Positions 1-9,062 of a DNA stretch of 64,000 bases are shown in pieces. The DNA is taken from assembly GCA_040768125.1 (NCBI GenBank), contig JAXGNG010000002.1:248001-312000 (forward strand). The letters run 5' to 3'. A program made the position numbers and the translations under genes. Source of the stretch: RBG-16-49-21 sp040768125. GTDB taxonomy: Bacteria > Spirochaetota > UBA4802 > UBA5550. Every line of letters begins with the position of its first letter. Position 1 is the first letter of the stretch. Below the pieces are notes generated by a model that saw only the letters and a program-made list of their open reading frames with translations, was not told the origin of the DNA and searched no databases.

Positions 1-65
1 GAACAGCCGCCCGTCGCGGAGAGCACGCACAGGAAGAAAAGCAATTTCGCGGCGTTCTTCATCAT
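1..65 (-). CDS. N-terminus of a lipoprotein, cut by left edge
   Basis: Reading the minus strand from an ATG at 65 (a second ATG at 62) gives a short basic start, a hydrophobic stretch and a Gly-Gly-Cys at about residues 19-21, after which the window ends. This is the layout of a lipoprotein signal peptide (n-region MMKNAAK, h-region LLFFLCVLSA, then TGGC). The mature protein lies outside the window, so its function cannot be judged. It is too short to appear as a long open frame. No strong ribosome binding site is visible. Confidence 0.55.
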   Translation of the reverse strand, partial: MMKNAAKLLFFLCVLSATGGC

Positions 66-182
66 GGCCCAGCATATACCGGGGCGGCGGCGGAAGGCAA
101 GGATTTTATGCCGGCGGCGAACCGTGACCTGAAGCAGTGATGCCCCGGGATTACCCGTGAGTCCGGTACTCGCGGATGGATG

Positions 183-2582
183 CTAGGAACACGTGTTTTC
201 CTTCCCCAGTACGGACACCAGCTTTCTGTTTATCTCCGCCAGGGTGAAGGGTTTCTGAATGAAACCCGCGACATTCCCGGGAACGGGTCCGGATCCGAGG
301 GGTTCGTTTCGATATCCCGACATCATCAGTACGCGGACGCCGGGGTCAATGCCGATGAGGGCGTCAAGGGTTTCCGGGCCCGTAAGGCCCGGCATGTCCC
401 TGTCCAGGAGGACGAGGTCGATCCTTCCGGCGTTCTCGCCGTAGAGGGCGAGGGCCTTTTCCCCGCTCTCCGCGCTTAACATCGTGTATCCGCAGCTCCT
501 GAGCATTTTTACGATTGTCGTGCGTACCATCTCCTCATCATCCACGACAAGCACCCTCCCGCTTCCCCGGACCAGGGCGATTTCATTTTCGGCTGTGACC
601 GTCCCCGTCTGATCGGATCCCTCGTTTCTCAGATAGATGTGAAATGTCGTTCCCCGGTCCGGCTCGGAATTGATATCGATGTATCCACCGTGCTGGGCGA
701 TGACGCTTTTCGTTATGGTCAATCCCAGGCCCGTGCCGCTTTTTTTCGTGGTGTAAAAGGGTTCGAAGATTTTCCGGTATTCACCGGGATGCATGCCGCT
801 GCCGTTGTCCCTGATCCCGATCCGCCAGTATTTTCCCGGCGCCATGATTTCGCCCAGGGCCGTTTTTGTCTCTTCGAGGTCAAGGTCCTCGAGGGTTATC
901 TCGATCAATCCCTTTCTCCGCGGGTCCGTATCCATGGCGGATTGTATCGCGTGGCTCGAGTTGATGCTGAGATTGAGAAGGGCCTGCTCTATCTGGTTTA
1001 TGTCGGCCCTGGTGACGGCGCTGTCGGGGGCTTTCCCGATCCTGATTTCTATCGATTTGCTCATGGTGTTGCGGCAGATGTTGATGACCCGCTTGAGTGC
1101 CTCTTTCAGGTCCATGGGCACCATGGTGAGTTCCTGCTTCTTCGCCAGGGTAAGCAGCTCTTTCACCAGGTCCGCGGCCCGCAGGGCGGCGGACTCGAGC
1201 ATGGCGAGGTCGTCCGGAAGCTCGAGGTAATTGTATTTATTCTCGTCCACCGAGAAGCGCATGAGGGAAATGGTGCCCAGTATCCCCGAGAGCACGTTGT
1301 TGAAATCATGGGCGATCCCCCCCGCAAGACTGCCGAGTATTTCCATCTTCTGTGCCTGGCGGAGGTCCTCCTCCGCCTTCTTGCGCTCGGTGATGTCGAT
1401 GATGATGCCGCGGAACCCGGATGCGACGTCGCCGGTCAGGATGGGGGACGAATAAATGAGGACCGGGACGGATGTTCCGTCCCTGCGGAGGATCCGGTAT
1501 TCGTTTGCCCCGGTTGTTTTTCCATGAATAACGATATCAGCGATGTTCCGTGCCGCGCGTTCCCGGTCTTCAGGAACGATGAGGTCGGCAACGCTGATCC
1601 CCCGTTCCATATCCTCAGGTGAATACCCGTAATTCTCGAATCCGAACCGGTTGACGAAGGTCAGCCGTCCCGATGCGTCGCATTCAAAAATGGTCTGGGG
1701 TAGCAGATCGGTCAGCTCCCTGAATTTCTGCTCGCTCAGCCTCAGGGCGCGTTCCGCCTCTTCCCGCATCCTGAGCTCATTTCGAATTTTGTCGAGGAAC
1801 CGGTTTATCGTATCAGCGAAGGGTCTCAGCTCCTGGTGCATCGCCGAGGCGGGGAGCTGTTTGTTGCCTTCCAGGTCAACGGAGCGGAACGATTCCGCGA
1901 GGCGGTGTATCGGCCGCATGAAAAGGGACGTGATCGCATAGGAGAGGCCGATGAGGACCATCCCTCCGAGGACCAGGATGCAGAACATCCGGAAGAAGAT
2001 GCCCTTCAGGAGCCTTGCAAAGTTTTCCTGTGTCATGTCGAGCCCCAGGACGGCGACGACCCTGCCGGAGTGGATGATGGGCACGAAGGCGGTGATGAAA
2101 TTGCCCCACCGGTCGGTATATCGCGCCAGGGCCTCTTTTCCAGAGAAGGCGAGCATGATTTCTTTTTTCGGGCCTTCCCTGTAGAACTGGCCGATATGGC
2201 TGTGGTCGTTGATCCCGTCACCGTCAGAATCGCCCGGTGGCGTCGGGTCAAGGACAAAGACGATCCGCCCGTCTTTCAGGGCGAGGGTGTAGATATATTT
2301 GATCTCGCTGTTTGCCCGTCGGAAGTGCCTCAGTTTTTCGTTTTCCGCGATATAATCACCGGCATTTTCGCTGGACCGCTGGAGAATCCCCTCATGGAGG
2401 GTGGCATCGAGTGCCAGTGCGGCGGTGTGCGCCAGGTTGAGCAGGTCCCTGTGGATCCTCGAGGTCATGTCGGCACGGTACCAGTGGTACACGATAACCG
2501 TGAAAACAAGGAACATGACGCCCACGGAAACATAGAGCAGGAAAAAAATTCGCGTCTTGAGAAACCTGAAGGGGGACTTCAT
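183..2582 (-). CDS. Membrane hybrid sensor histidine kinase (PAS-HisKA-HATPase-REC)
   Basis: Inner-membrane sensor kinase with its own receiver. Order seen: TM helix near residues 12-33 (FFLLYVSVGVMFLVFTVIVY), a periplasmic sensor region containing a DSDGDGIND loop, a second TM near 200-222, a HAMP-like linker, one PAS domain (about 280-405), HisKA with GGIAHDFNN (His is the phospho-acceptor), HATPase with N-box, DNGSGM and GTGLGL, and a C-terminal receiver with VVDDEE and the LLDRDMPG aspartate. I chose the ATG at 2582; an in-frame ATG at 2609 would add nine residues and neither has a convincing ribosome binding site. No partner regulator is adjacent, so output is unknown. Confidence 0.93.
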   Translation of the reverse strand: MKSPFRFLKTRIFFLLYVSVGVMFLVFTVIVYHWYRADMTSRIHRDLLNLAHTAALALDATLHEGILQRSSENAGDYIAENEKLRHFRRANSEIKYIYTLALKDGRIVFVLDPTPPGDSDGDGINDHSHIGQFYREGPKKEIMLAFSGKEALARYTDRWGNFITAFVPIIHSGRVVAVLGLDMTQENFARLLKGIFFRMFCILVLGGMVLIGLSYAITSLFMRPIHRLAESFRSVDLEGNKQLPASAMHQELRPFADTINRFLDKIRNELRMREEAERALRLSEQKFRELTDLLPQTIFECDASGRLTFVNRFGFENYGYSPEDMERGISVADLIVPEDRERAARNIADIVIHGKTTGANEYRILRRDGTSVPVLIYSSPILTGDVASGFRGIIIDITERKKAEEDLRQAQKMEILGSLAGGIAHDFNNVLSGILGTISLMRFSVDENKYNYLELPDDLAMLESAALRAADLVKELLTLAKKQELTMVPMDLKEALKRVINICRNTMSKSIEIRIGKAPDSAVTRADINQIEQALLNLSINSSHAIQSAMDTDPRRKGLIEITLEDLDLEETKTALGEIMAPGKYWRIGIRDNGSGMHPGEYRKIFEPFYTTKKSGTGLGLTITKSVIAQHGGYIDINSEPDRGTTFHIYLRNEGSDQTGTVTAENEIALVRGSGRVLVVDDEEMVRTTIVKMLRSCGYTMLSAESGEKALALYGENAGRIDLVLLDRDMPGLTGPETLDALIGIDPGVRVLMMSGYRNEPLGSGPVPGNVAGFIQKPFTLAEINRKLVSVLGKENTCS

Positions 2583-2817
2583 GTCCTGAATTGATACTCC
2601 CCATGCCATGAATGTAGCGGGACCCGCCTGGCGAGGGTCCCGGTAAAATCAGCGATAAAGTATGGGGTGAAACGCGCGTTCGTGTCCAGAATTTTTTTAC
2701 CGGCGGGGAGATGCCGGGTGAAAAAGGATGAGATTGCTGCGCCTGTCATGCTCCCATGGAGCGTGTCGATACAGGCGTAGCCGTTAGAGGACCTTCGACA
2801 GGCCGGGAACGGGACCC

Positions 2818-3609
2818 TCAGGGCGTGCTGTCGCGGTAGCGCCTGAGGTCCCCCGGGAGAAACTCCCACTCCGGCGTGACGAGGCGGGGCCCGATGTCGA
2901 CGGAGTACCAGGGTGACTGGCTGGAAAGGGGATTGATGAGCACGTGGGTCTCCTGGGCGGGCATGTAGCTCTGGGCCAGGAGCATCACCCGCTCCCCCGA
3001 GCGGGGATTCTCCGCAACGTCGATGACCAGGACCGCGTGGCCGTAGGGGCGTCCCCTCTGGAGGAAAAAGTCGCCGGGGCGTATCTTCTCGAGGGGAACG
3101 GGGACCGTATCATGGAACATGCTCGCCGTGTTGGCGTAGGCGAAGACGTGGTCCATGTACCAGAGGAACCTCCCGTAGGAGCGGTCGGGACCGACCCGGT
3201 CAGTGTAGGCGCTCCGCATCCCGTTGGCCAGGGTGAAGACGATCTCGCGGTAGCGCTTCAGTCCGAAGAGGTATTCTCCCCGGAGGCGCATGATGGCGTC
3301 GGCGCACTGCTGGAGATTACGAGGGGAAATCTTCTGGTCGACCACCGCGGCGTGGACCCGCGCAGGCTTTTCTTCGCCGTTGTAGTAGAGGACGGGGCTT
3401 CCGTGTGGCTTCAGGGGGAGTCCCCGCAGGTATTCGAGGAAAGTCCCCCCCGCCGCGGGTATCCGCTCATACCCCTTCGGGGGTCGTATACGCTCAGCCA
3501 CGGTGGCGCCGGCCGGTTCGATGAGGTCCGGCTGGAAGCCCGGCGCACAGGGGGCGCCCATGAGGATGGCGCCGAGGGTGATGAATGGCAGTATGGTTCC
3601 GAGTTTCAT
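2818..3609 (-). CDS. DUF4846 family exported protein
   Basis: 263 residues with an N-terminal hydrophobic signal (MKLGTILPFITLGAILMG) followed by Ala-Pro-Cys, so either an ordinary signal peptide or an atypical lipobox. The body matches what I know of DUF4846: an early GTFLEYLRGLPL segment, VDQKISPRNLQQCADA, a RGEYLF segment, and a C-terminal PGDFFLQRGRPYGHAVLVID block with a conserved His. Function of the family is not established; the GHAV block resembles a papain/NlpC-like fold, which is inference. It is transcribed divergently from the sirtuin gene and ends 208 bases before the sensor-kinase start. Confidence 0.8.
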   Translation of the reverse strand: MKLGTILPFITLGAILMGAPCAPGFQPDLIEPAGATVAERIRPPKGYERIPAAGGTFLEYLRGLPLKPHGSPVLYYNGEEKPARVHAAVVDQKISPRNLQQCADAIMRLRGEYLFGLKRYREIVFTLANGMRSAYTDRVGPDRSYGRFLWYMDHVFAYANTASMFHDTVPVPLEKIRPGDFFLQRGRPYGHAVLVIDVAENPRSGERVMLLAQSYMPAQETHVLINPLSSQSPWYSVDIGPRLVTPEWEFLPGDLRRYRDSTP

Positions 3610-3698
3610 GTCGTTCGGGTTCCTTTTGAATTTGTATTGACAGGCCCGCGGTGCGGGATATGATTCAATAACGGCAGGTCACCGGGATCGGCCGTCCC

Positions 3699-4523
3699 AT
3701 GGTTCGCTTGATGACCGATTACGCAGGGGAAATACAGGAGGCGGCCCGCCTCATCGGAAAAGCGAAAAAGGCGGCGGCCTTCTGCGGTTCCGGCGTTTCC
3801 GCGGAGAGCGGGATCGCGACCTTCCGGGACCCCGGGGGAATCTGGGACCGCTTCGATCCCATGGAAGTGGGCACGCCGGAGGGATTCCTTTCCTCCCTCA
3901 CCCGCAATCCAAGGAGCCTCGCGCCCCTGGCCCTTGAGCTCGTCGAGGCCTTCGAAAAGGCCGAGTGCAATCCCGGCCATCTCGCCCTTGCGGAGCTTGA
4001 AAGAATGGGTGTCCTCAAGACCGTCATCACGCAGAATATCGACAACCTCCAGCGCGAGGCGGGGAGCGGCGATCTTGTCGAGGTCCACGGAAATCTTTTC
4101 CGCCTGGTCTGCGTTTCCTGTGGAAAAGAACGGGTCTATGAACGGCGCCCCTTCATCGTCGATCTTAAAGAACGACTCGGCCGTCTCACCGATTTTTCCC
4201 TCCCGGGCCTCGCGGCCATCGTGCCCCGCTGTGAGGCCTGCGGCTCCCTGATGCGCCCCGACGTGGTGATGTTCGGCGAGGCGGTCAGGGAACTGCCCAG
4301 GGCCTACCACGCGGCGCGGGTATGCGACGCGATGCTCGTCCTGGGGACCTCGGGCTCGGTGTTTCCCGCCGCCGCGATCCCCTACGAGGCGAGGAGGAGC
4401 GGCGCGCCGATCATCGTGATCAACCCCCGGGAGAACGCCTTCGGGGATATCACCGACGTCCATGTCCCCATGAAATTCGGGGAAGCCATGCCGTTGATCC
4501 TCCGCGCCATGCGGGAATGCTAG
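3699..4523 (+). CDS. Sir2-family NAD-dependent protein deacylase
   Basis: Removes acyl groups from lysines using NAD+. Visible: the NAD loop GSGVSAESG (30-38) and FRDPGGIWD, the QNID motif (112-115), catalytic His130 in EVHGN, and four zinc cysteines at 138, 141, 178 and 181. The tail has GTSGSVFPAA and INPRE. Length of 274 is slightly above a minimal bacterial sirtuin. I do not see the Tyr/Arg pair expected of a CobB-type desuccinylase, so the acyl preference is open and no symbol is given. An in-frame ATG at 3711 is an alternative start; no strong ribosome binding site separates the two. Confidence 0.93.
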   Translation: MVRLMTDYAGEIQEAARLIGKAKKAAAFCGSGVSAESGIATFRDPGGIWDRFDPMEVGTPEGFLSSLTRNPRSLAPLALELVEAFEKAECNPGHLALAELERMGVLKTVITQNIDNLQREAGSGDLVEVHGNLFRLVCVSCGKERVYERRPFIVDLKERLGRLTDFSLPGLAAIVPRCEACGSLMRPDVVMFGEAVRELPRAYHAARVCDAMLVLGTSGSVFPAAAIPYEARRSGAPIIVINPRENAFGDITDVHVPMKFGEAMPLILRAMREC

Positions 4524-4543
4524 GCGGGTGCCCCCGGCGCGCC

Positions 4544-4729
4544 TCAAACCGCGCGCCGGAGTCCCGAGGACACCTTCTGGAGCTCCGCCCGGAGGACCGA
4601 TATCTCCATCAGGTAGTTGCCATAGGTGGTGTGCATGCCCTTGGCTTTCGCTTCATGGGCCAGGCGTTCTTTTTTCCGTATTGCGTTCTCGATCCTGTTC
4701 GCCCGTTCGTCGTTTCTTGCCCGGTACAT
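4544..4729 (-). CDS. Small basic helical protein, 61 aa
   Basis: Starts at the ATG at 4729, which has an excellent AGGAGG seven bases upstream; the longer open frame upstream of it has no such site and poor coding character. The product (MYRARNDERANRIENAIRKK at its start) is rich in Arg, Lys and Glu and predicted by eye to be largely helical, with no signal peptide or cysteines. I do not recognise the family. It is convergent with the sirtuin gene, with 20 bases between their stop codons. Confidence 0.6.
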   Translation of the reverse strand: MYRARNDERANRIENAIRKKERLAHEAKAKGMHTTYGNYLMEISVLRAELQKVSSGLRRAV

Positions 4730-4849
4730 TCCAAAACCTCCTGAAATCGGAAATTGCGGGGTTTTGGATTGACACCACGCTTTTTTTGCAGTAACTTTCC
4801 TGCGGATGGCAGATAAAGCGTATGTCGATCCCCGGGGATTTCCCCGGCG

Positions 4850-4883
4850 CCGGCCCCATGCCCCACATGGGGCCGGTTTTTTT
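4850..4883 (+). terminator. Rho-independent terminator with no adjacent plus-strand gene
   Basis: Perfect 11-bp stem CCGGCCCCATG / CATGGGGCCGG with a 5-base loop, followed by seven T on the plus strand. The nearest plus-strand gene upstream is the sirtuin, 327 bases away with a minus-strand gene in between. The 390-base gap 4730-5119 otherwise holds only AT-rich sequence (for example TTTTTTTAAAAAAAA near 4956-4970); I see no gene in it. Confidence 0.7.
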
Positions 4884-5119
4884 AAAACCCCATTTTTGGT
4901 CAAACCTTGTGAATATATATACGCCGAAAGGCATCGTCAAATTTTTACGCGATTTTTTTAAAAAAAATTATCCATTACGGAGCGCATGTCGGCGATCCCG
5001 GCATGATCCACTGCCGTGGGCCCCGGGAGGGATTTTTTCTTCATCGATGAAAAAATAATTGCCGGCATCACCATTGATGATGCGGACTGAAAGAGAATGG
5101 ATTACGGAGAATAATAAAC

Positions 5120-5983
5120 ATGCACGGGTCGCTTTTGATGGAAGGAAAAACATGTCTCGTCACCGGAGCCGCGAGCGGCCATGGCGAGGCAGTGGCGAAG
5201 GCCCTGACGGTCGCCGGGGCCGAACTCTTCATCCTCGACAGGGACGAAGCCGGCAGCCACCGTGTCCGGGACGAAATCGCCGCAGTGACGGGGCGGACCC
5301 CCGGGATAGTCCTCTGCGACCTCTCTTCGGTGCGTGACGTGCGCCGCGCCGCCGGGGAGTTCCTCGCCCTGGAACGCCCGCTCCACCTCCTGGTCAACAA
5401 CGCGGGAATGGTGAACCGGTCGTTCCGTGAGACCGTGGACGGCGTGGAGGAGACCATGGCGGTGAACTACCTGTCGATGTTCCAGCTCACCATGCTTCTC
5501 CTGGACCGGATGCGGGAGAGCGCGCCGGCGCGGGTCGTCAACGTCTCATCGGACGCGCACCGGGTCGTTTCGATCGATCAGGACGACATCGAGGGGAGAA
5601 AGGGCCGCTACTCCATCATGGGTGTGTACGGCCGCTCGAAGCTCGCCGTCGCCCACTTTACCGTGGAACTCGCCCGCCGCCTCCAGGGCTCGGGCGTCAC
5701 CGTGAATGCACTGGACCCGGGTCCCGTGGCGTCAAATATCGCGCGCAAGGAGGGATGGATCCCGAAGATTGCCCATGCGATCATCCGGCTCACCTTCCCG
5801 AAGCCGGAACGGGCGGCGCGGACGTGCCTTCACCTCTCCATGTCGCCCGACGTGGAGGGGATGACCGGGGGCTACTGGCGCTTCATGCGGCAGAAGGAGC
5901 CCAGGCTGACAGGCGGACCGGAACTCGGCATGCGGCTCTGGGAATACGCCGAGGAGATCACGGGGCGCGTAATCCCCGTGTAA
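5120..5983 (+). CDS. Short-chain dehydrogenase/reductase (retinol-dehydrogenase-like)
   Basis: Rossmann-fold NAD(P)-dependent oxidoreductase. Seen: TGAASGHG dinucleotide loop (15-22), LDRDEAG after strand 2 (suggesting NAD preference), NNAGM, a VNVSS Ser region and the catalytic pair in YGRSK, then DPGPVASN. The glycine motif has His where Ile is usual (GxxxGHG instead of GxxxGIG). The layout, with a TVDGVEETMAVNYLS segment, is that of the retinol/WW-domain oxidoreductase-like SDRs. GGAGA lies about ten bases before the ATG; an in-frame ATG at 5138 is possible. Substrate unknown, and no neighbour indicates a pathway. Confidence 0.88.
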   Translation: MHGSLLMEGKTCLVTGAASGHGEAVAKALTVAGAELFILDRDEAGSHRVRDEIAAVTGRTPGIVLCDLSSVRDVRRAAGEFLALERPLHLLVNNAGMVNRSFRETVDGVEETMAVNYLSMFQLTMLLLDRMRESAPARVVNVSSDAHRVVSIDQDDIEGRKGRYSIMGVYGRSKLAVAHFTVELARRLQGSGVTVNALDPGPVASNIARKEGWIPKIAHAIIRLTFPKPERAARTCLHLSMSPDVEGMTGGYWRFMRQKEPRLTGGPELGMRLWEYAEEITGRVIPV

Positions 5984-6121
5984 GGCGGGATCCCCCGCGT
6001 CCGTGCCTCTTCCGCCCATGGGAGAGAAAGTGTGGAAAAAAACGGTTGACCCTCCCCTCGGAAGGGTTTACGTTCTCGGTGACATGGGAAAAATATTTTT
6101 TTTAAAAAAGGTAAAAATTGA

Positions 6122-6511
6122 ATGAAACGCATACTCATAGCCGCGGTAATGGGAACGGCGGCCCTCGTCGCCTGCGCCACGTTGTCGGGAAAAGTGAGCG
6201 AGTCGCGGCTCCAGGACCTCGCCGCGCGCTGCACCGAGGAGAACGAGGCCATGATGCCCTCGACGACACGGTGGCACAACCTGAGCAGCCAGGAGCGGAG
6301 GAAGAAGAGAAAGGAGCTCGAGGATTACCGGAAAGACCGGATACGGCTCTACCAGTCCCTCCATGAGTATACCAGGGTCTACGCTCAATACGTTGATAAG
6401 GACGGATGGTGCCGGCAACGGGAGTGCGCCCCCCTGGCAAAACACCGCGAGATAATCATGAACGGATGCCCCATCGCCGCCGAAGACCTTCCTTCCGTTA
6501 ATTTTGAATAG
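6122..6511 (+). CDS. Small putative lipoprotein, 129 aa
   Basis: N-terminus MKRILIAAVMGTAALVAC is a clear lipoprotein signal with Leu-Val-Ala-Cys ending at Cys18. The mature part is helical and charged (LSSQERRKKRKELEDYRKDR) and has Cys residues near the end (WCRQREC, NGCP) that could form disulfides outside the cytoplasm. I do not recognise the family. An AT-rich stretch with poly-T and AAGG lies just upstream. It stands alone between the SDR and rlmL, both on the same strand. Confidence 0.65.
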   Translation: MKRILIAAVMGTAALVACATLSGKVSESRLQDLAARCTEENEAMMPSTTRWHNLSSQERRKKRKELEDYRKDRIRLYQSLHEYTRVYAQYVDKDGWCRQRECAPLAKHREIIMNGCPIAAEDLPSVNFE

Positions 6512-6663
6512 GGGCTCCGGAATGGTTTATCGAGGGGGGACGGCTCATGACAGCGGTCATATCCGCGCCTCCCTGGTCCTCATTCGGATGCTGCTCCCGC
6601 CTTCGTTGAGATCGGTGAAACGCCGTTCCTTCACCGCGCCGACTCCAGGACCGTGAGTGAGCA

Positions 6664-8829
6664 ATGATGCCCGGACCTGACCTCGAACTCTTCGCCTCCA
6701 CGGCGAGGGGGGTGGAGCCCCTTCTCGCCGGGGAGCTGCGCGCCCTGGGGGCGGCCTCGTGCCGTGAAACCGCCGGGGGCGTACGCTTTGCCGGGAATCT
6801 CGAAACCGCCCTCAGATCCTGCCTCTGGTCCCGCACGGCGAGCCGTGTCCTTCTGATCCTGGGCGATTTCGACGCGGTGAAAAAAAACGACATCTACGAG
6901 GCGGGGCGCTCCCTGTCCTGGGAGGACCATGTGGCGCCGGGCGCTACCGTGGCGGTCGATTTTTCCGGAACGGGATCGGGGATCGATAACACCATGTACG
7001 GCGCCCAGGTGGTGAAGGACGCCCTCGTGGACCGGCTCAGGGAGCGCCGCGGTACGCGACCGACCGTTGACCAGAAGAGCCCCGGCTTTCTCCTCAATTG
7101 CCGCCTCCATCGAGAAAAGATCGAACTGCGTCTCGACCTTTCCGGCGGGGGCCTCCACCGCCGGGGCTACCGTGAAGAAACCGTGGCGGCGCCGATGCGG
7201 GAAAACCTTGCCGCGGCGCTCTTGCTCAAGGCGGGGTGGCCTGCAATCGCCCGTGAGGGTGGGGCATTCGTCGATCCCCTCTGCGGATCCGGAACGATCG
7301 TGATCGAGGGTGCGCTCATTGCCGCCGACGGCGCGCCGGGCCTGCGTCGGGAGTCCTGGGGATTCATGGGGTGGCTCGGCCACGACGCTGCCACCTGGGA
7401 TCGACTTCTCGACGAGGCGCGGGAGCGGTTCGAGGCCGGGAGGAAGACATCGCCGCACTGCGCGGGCTACGACAGCGACCGGTCCGCGGTCCGGGGGGCG
7501 AAGCGAAACGCGAAGCAGGCCGGTGTCGATGCCGTGGCCAGGTTCGAAACGCGAAGGCTCGAGGCGGCCCTCCCGGAAGAAGGGTCGACCACGGGTCTCC
7601 TTCTCACGAACCCGCCCTACGGTGTGCGGATCGGCGGTGACGACCTGCCCGCCCTCTACGCGTCCCTGGGGGACGCGATAAAAAGGAACTTCCGGGGATG
7701 GAGCGCCGCGGTATTCACGGGGGAGCCGGAGATGGGAAAGCGAATGGGGCTTCGGGCCACCGGCTCGAACCTCTTCTACAACGGCGCGATCCCCTGCCGG
7801 CTTCTCCGGTTTCGCGTGGACCCGGAACGCTTCGTGGACCGGGAGGCCCTGGACGCCCGCGCCGCGGAGCGGAAGATCGAAGGCGCCCTGTGCCGCGGCG
7901 CCGACGCGTTCCTGAACCGGATCAGGAAGAACCTCCGAACGATCGGGAAATGGGCGAAGCACGAGGGTGTCGAGTGCTTCCGGCTCTATGACGCCGATCT
8001 CCCCGAGTACGCCGTGGCCGTCGACCTCTACGGCGGGTGGGCCCACGTGCAGGAATACGCGCCCCCGGCCAGCGTGGATCCGAAGAAGGCGGAGGAGCGG
8101 CTTCATGATATCATGGCGGTCCTCCCCGGGGCACTGGGGATCGAGAGTGACCGGATCGTACTCAAGGTACGGCGGCGCCAGAGGGGCAGGGACCAGTATG
8201 AAAAGATGGACCAGAGGGGGAATTTTTTCGAGGTGCGCGAGGGAGACTGCCGCTTCCTCGTCAACCTCACGGATTATCTCGATACCGGCCTCTTCCTCGA
8301 CCACCGTCCCACCCGCGCCATGATCGGCAACCTGGCGGGGGGGAAGCGCTTCCTGAACCTCTTCTGCTATACCGGGACCGCCACGGTCCACGCGGCGCGG
8401 GGGGGCGCGGCGCGCACCACCTCCGTGGACATGTCTGCCGCGTATCTCGACTGGGCGCGTCGCAACCTGGAGCTGAACGGCATCAGGGGCAGGGCCCACA
8501 ACCTTGTCCGCGCCGACTGCGTGGAATGGCTTCGTGACTCTTCGGATCGTTACGACCTGATCTTCCTCGATCCGCCGACCTTCTCGAACTCGAAGCGGAT
8601 GAAGGGGAACCTGGACATCCAGCGGGACCACGCGAAACTCCTCCAATCGGCGGCGCGCCTCCTGGCCCCCGGGGGCGTGATGATATTCAGCGTCAACCGC
8701 TGGAACTTCAGGCTTGATGACCGGTCATTGAAGGGATTTTCGATCGAGGAGATATCCGCGAAGACGATCCCGCGTGATTTCGAGCGAAACCCGCGGGTTC
8801 ACAGATGCTGGAGAATTACGCACAAATAA
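6664..8829 (+). CDS. rlmL: Bifunctional 23S rRNA methyltransferase RlmKL
   Basis: Two fused SAM methyltransferases that modify 23S rRNA (N2 of G2445 and N7 of G2069 in E. coli numbering). Order: a ferredoxin-like/THUMP N-terminus (FASTARGVEPLLAGELRALG), an RlmL half with FVDPLCGSGTIVIEGA and LLTNPPYGVRIG, then an RlmK half with NLFCYTGTATVHAA and LIFLDPPTFSNSKRM. At 721 residues it has the usual full length. Two adjacent ATG codons (6664, 6667) are possible starts. The ninth base after the stop codon is the last before the repeat element at 8840. Confidence 0.95.
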   Translation: MMPGPDLELFASTARGVEPLLAGELRALGAASCRETAGGVRFAGNLETALRSCLWSRTASRVLLILGDFDAVKKNDIYEAGRSLSWEDHVAPGATVAVDFSGTGSGIDNTMYGAQVVKDALVDRLRERRGTRPTVDQKSPGFLLNCRLHREKIELRLDLSGGGLHRRGYREETVAAPMRENLAAALLLKAGWPAIAREGGAFVDPLCGSGTIVIEGALIAADGAPGLRRESWGFMGWLGHDAATWDRLLDEARERFEAGRKTSPHCAGYDSDRSAVRGAKRNAKQAGVDAVARFETRRLEAALPEEGSTTGLLLTNPPYGVRIGGDDLPALYASLGDAIKRNFRGWSAAVFTGEPEMGKRMGLRATGSNLFYNGAIPCRLLRFRVDPERFVDREALDARAAERKIEGALCRGADAFLNRIRKNLRTIGKWAKHEGVECFRLYDADLPEYAVAVDLYGGWAHVQEYAPPASVDPKKAEERLHDIMAVLPGALGIESDRIVLKVRRRQRGRDQYEKMDQRGNFFEVREGDCRFLVNLTDYLDTGLFLDHRPTRAMIGNLAGGKRFLNLFCYTGTATVHAARGGAARTTSVDMSAAYLDWARRNLELNGIRGRAHNLVRADCVEWLRDSSDRYDLIFLDPPTFSNSKRMKGNLDIQRDHAKLLQSAARLLAPGGVMIFSVNRWNFRLDDRSLKGFSIEEISAKTIPRDFERNPRVHRCWRITHK

Positions 8830-8839
8830 ACTCTGGTTG

Positions 8840-9019
8840 GAACCACGGATGGACACGGATGAACACAGATGTAATCTATCTAATCTGCTCGGGTATGTAA
8901 TACTGAAATCATACTATTTATTGAACTATCGTCTGGTAATGATTCGACCTATCTACCTGTTCGCATAGAGGAATCTCTTTAATTTAAGATCCGTGTCTAT
9001 CCGTGTCCATCCGTGGTTC
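8840..9019. mobile_element. Inverted-repeat element, copy 1 (180 bp, no gene)
   Basis: The outer 31 bases at 8840-8870 and 8989-9019 are inverted copies of each other with 28 of 31 matching. Each arm is three steps of a 10-base unit of the type cacggatgaa, so the arm is internally repetitive as well as inverted. The interior is AT-rich, unlike the GC-rich surroundings, and has no convincing reading frame. Copy 2 at 18864-19069 has the same arms but an unrelated interior. I recall very similar arms around GxxExxY-type genes in other bacteria; that is memory, not checked. No target-site duplication is evident. Confidence 0.75.
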
Positions 9020-9062
9020 TGAATTGTCATTAGGACTGTTCCTGGAATAAAACAATTAATAC

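Noticed and set aside
2619..2641. GGGACCC/GGGTCCC inverted repeat upstream of the hybrid kinase
   Set aside because: Seven-base arms with a nine-base loop and no T-run; too common in GC-rich DNA to call a terminator or operator.
6631..8646. Long minus-strand open frame (671 codons) opposite rlmL
   Set aside because: Antisense to a clearly conserved two-domain methyltransferase; in GC-rich DNA the opposite strand stays open by chance, and its translation is low-complexity Arg/Pro/Gly/Val-rich with no motifs.
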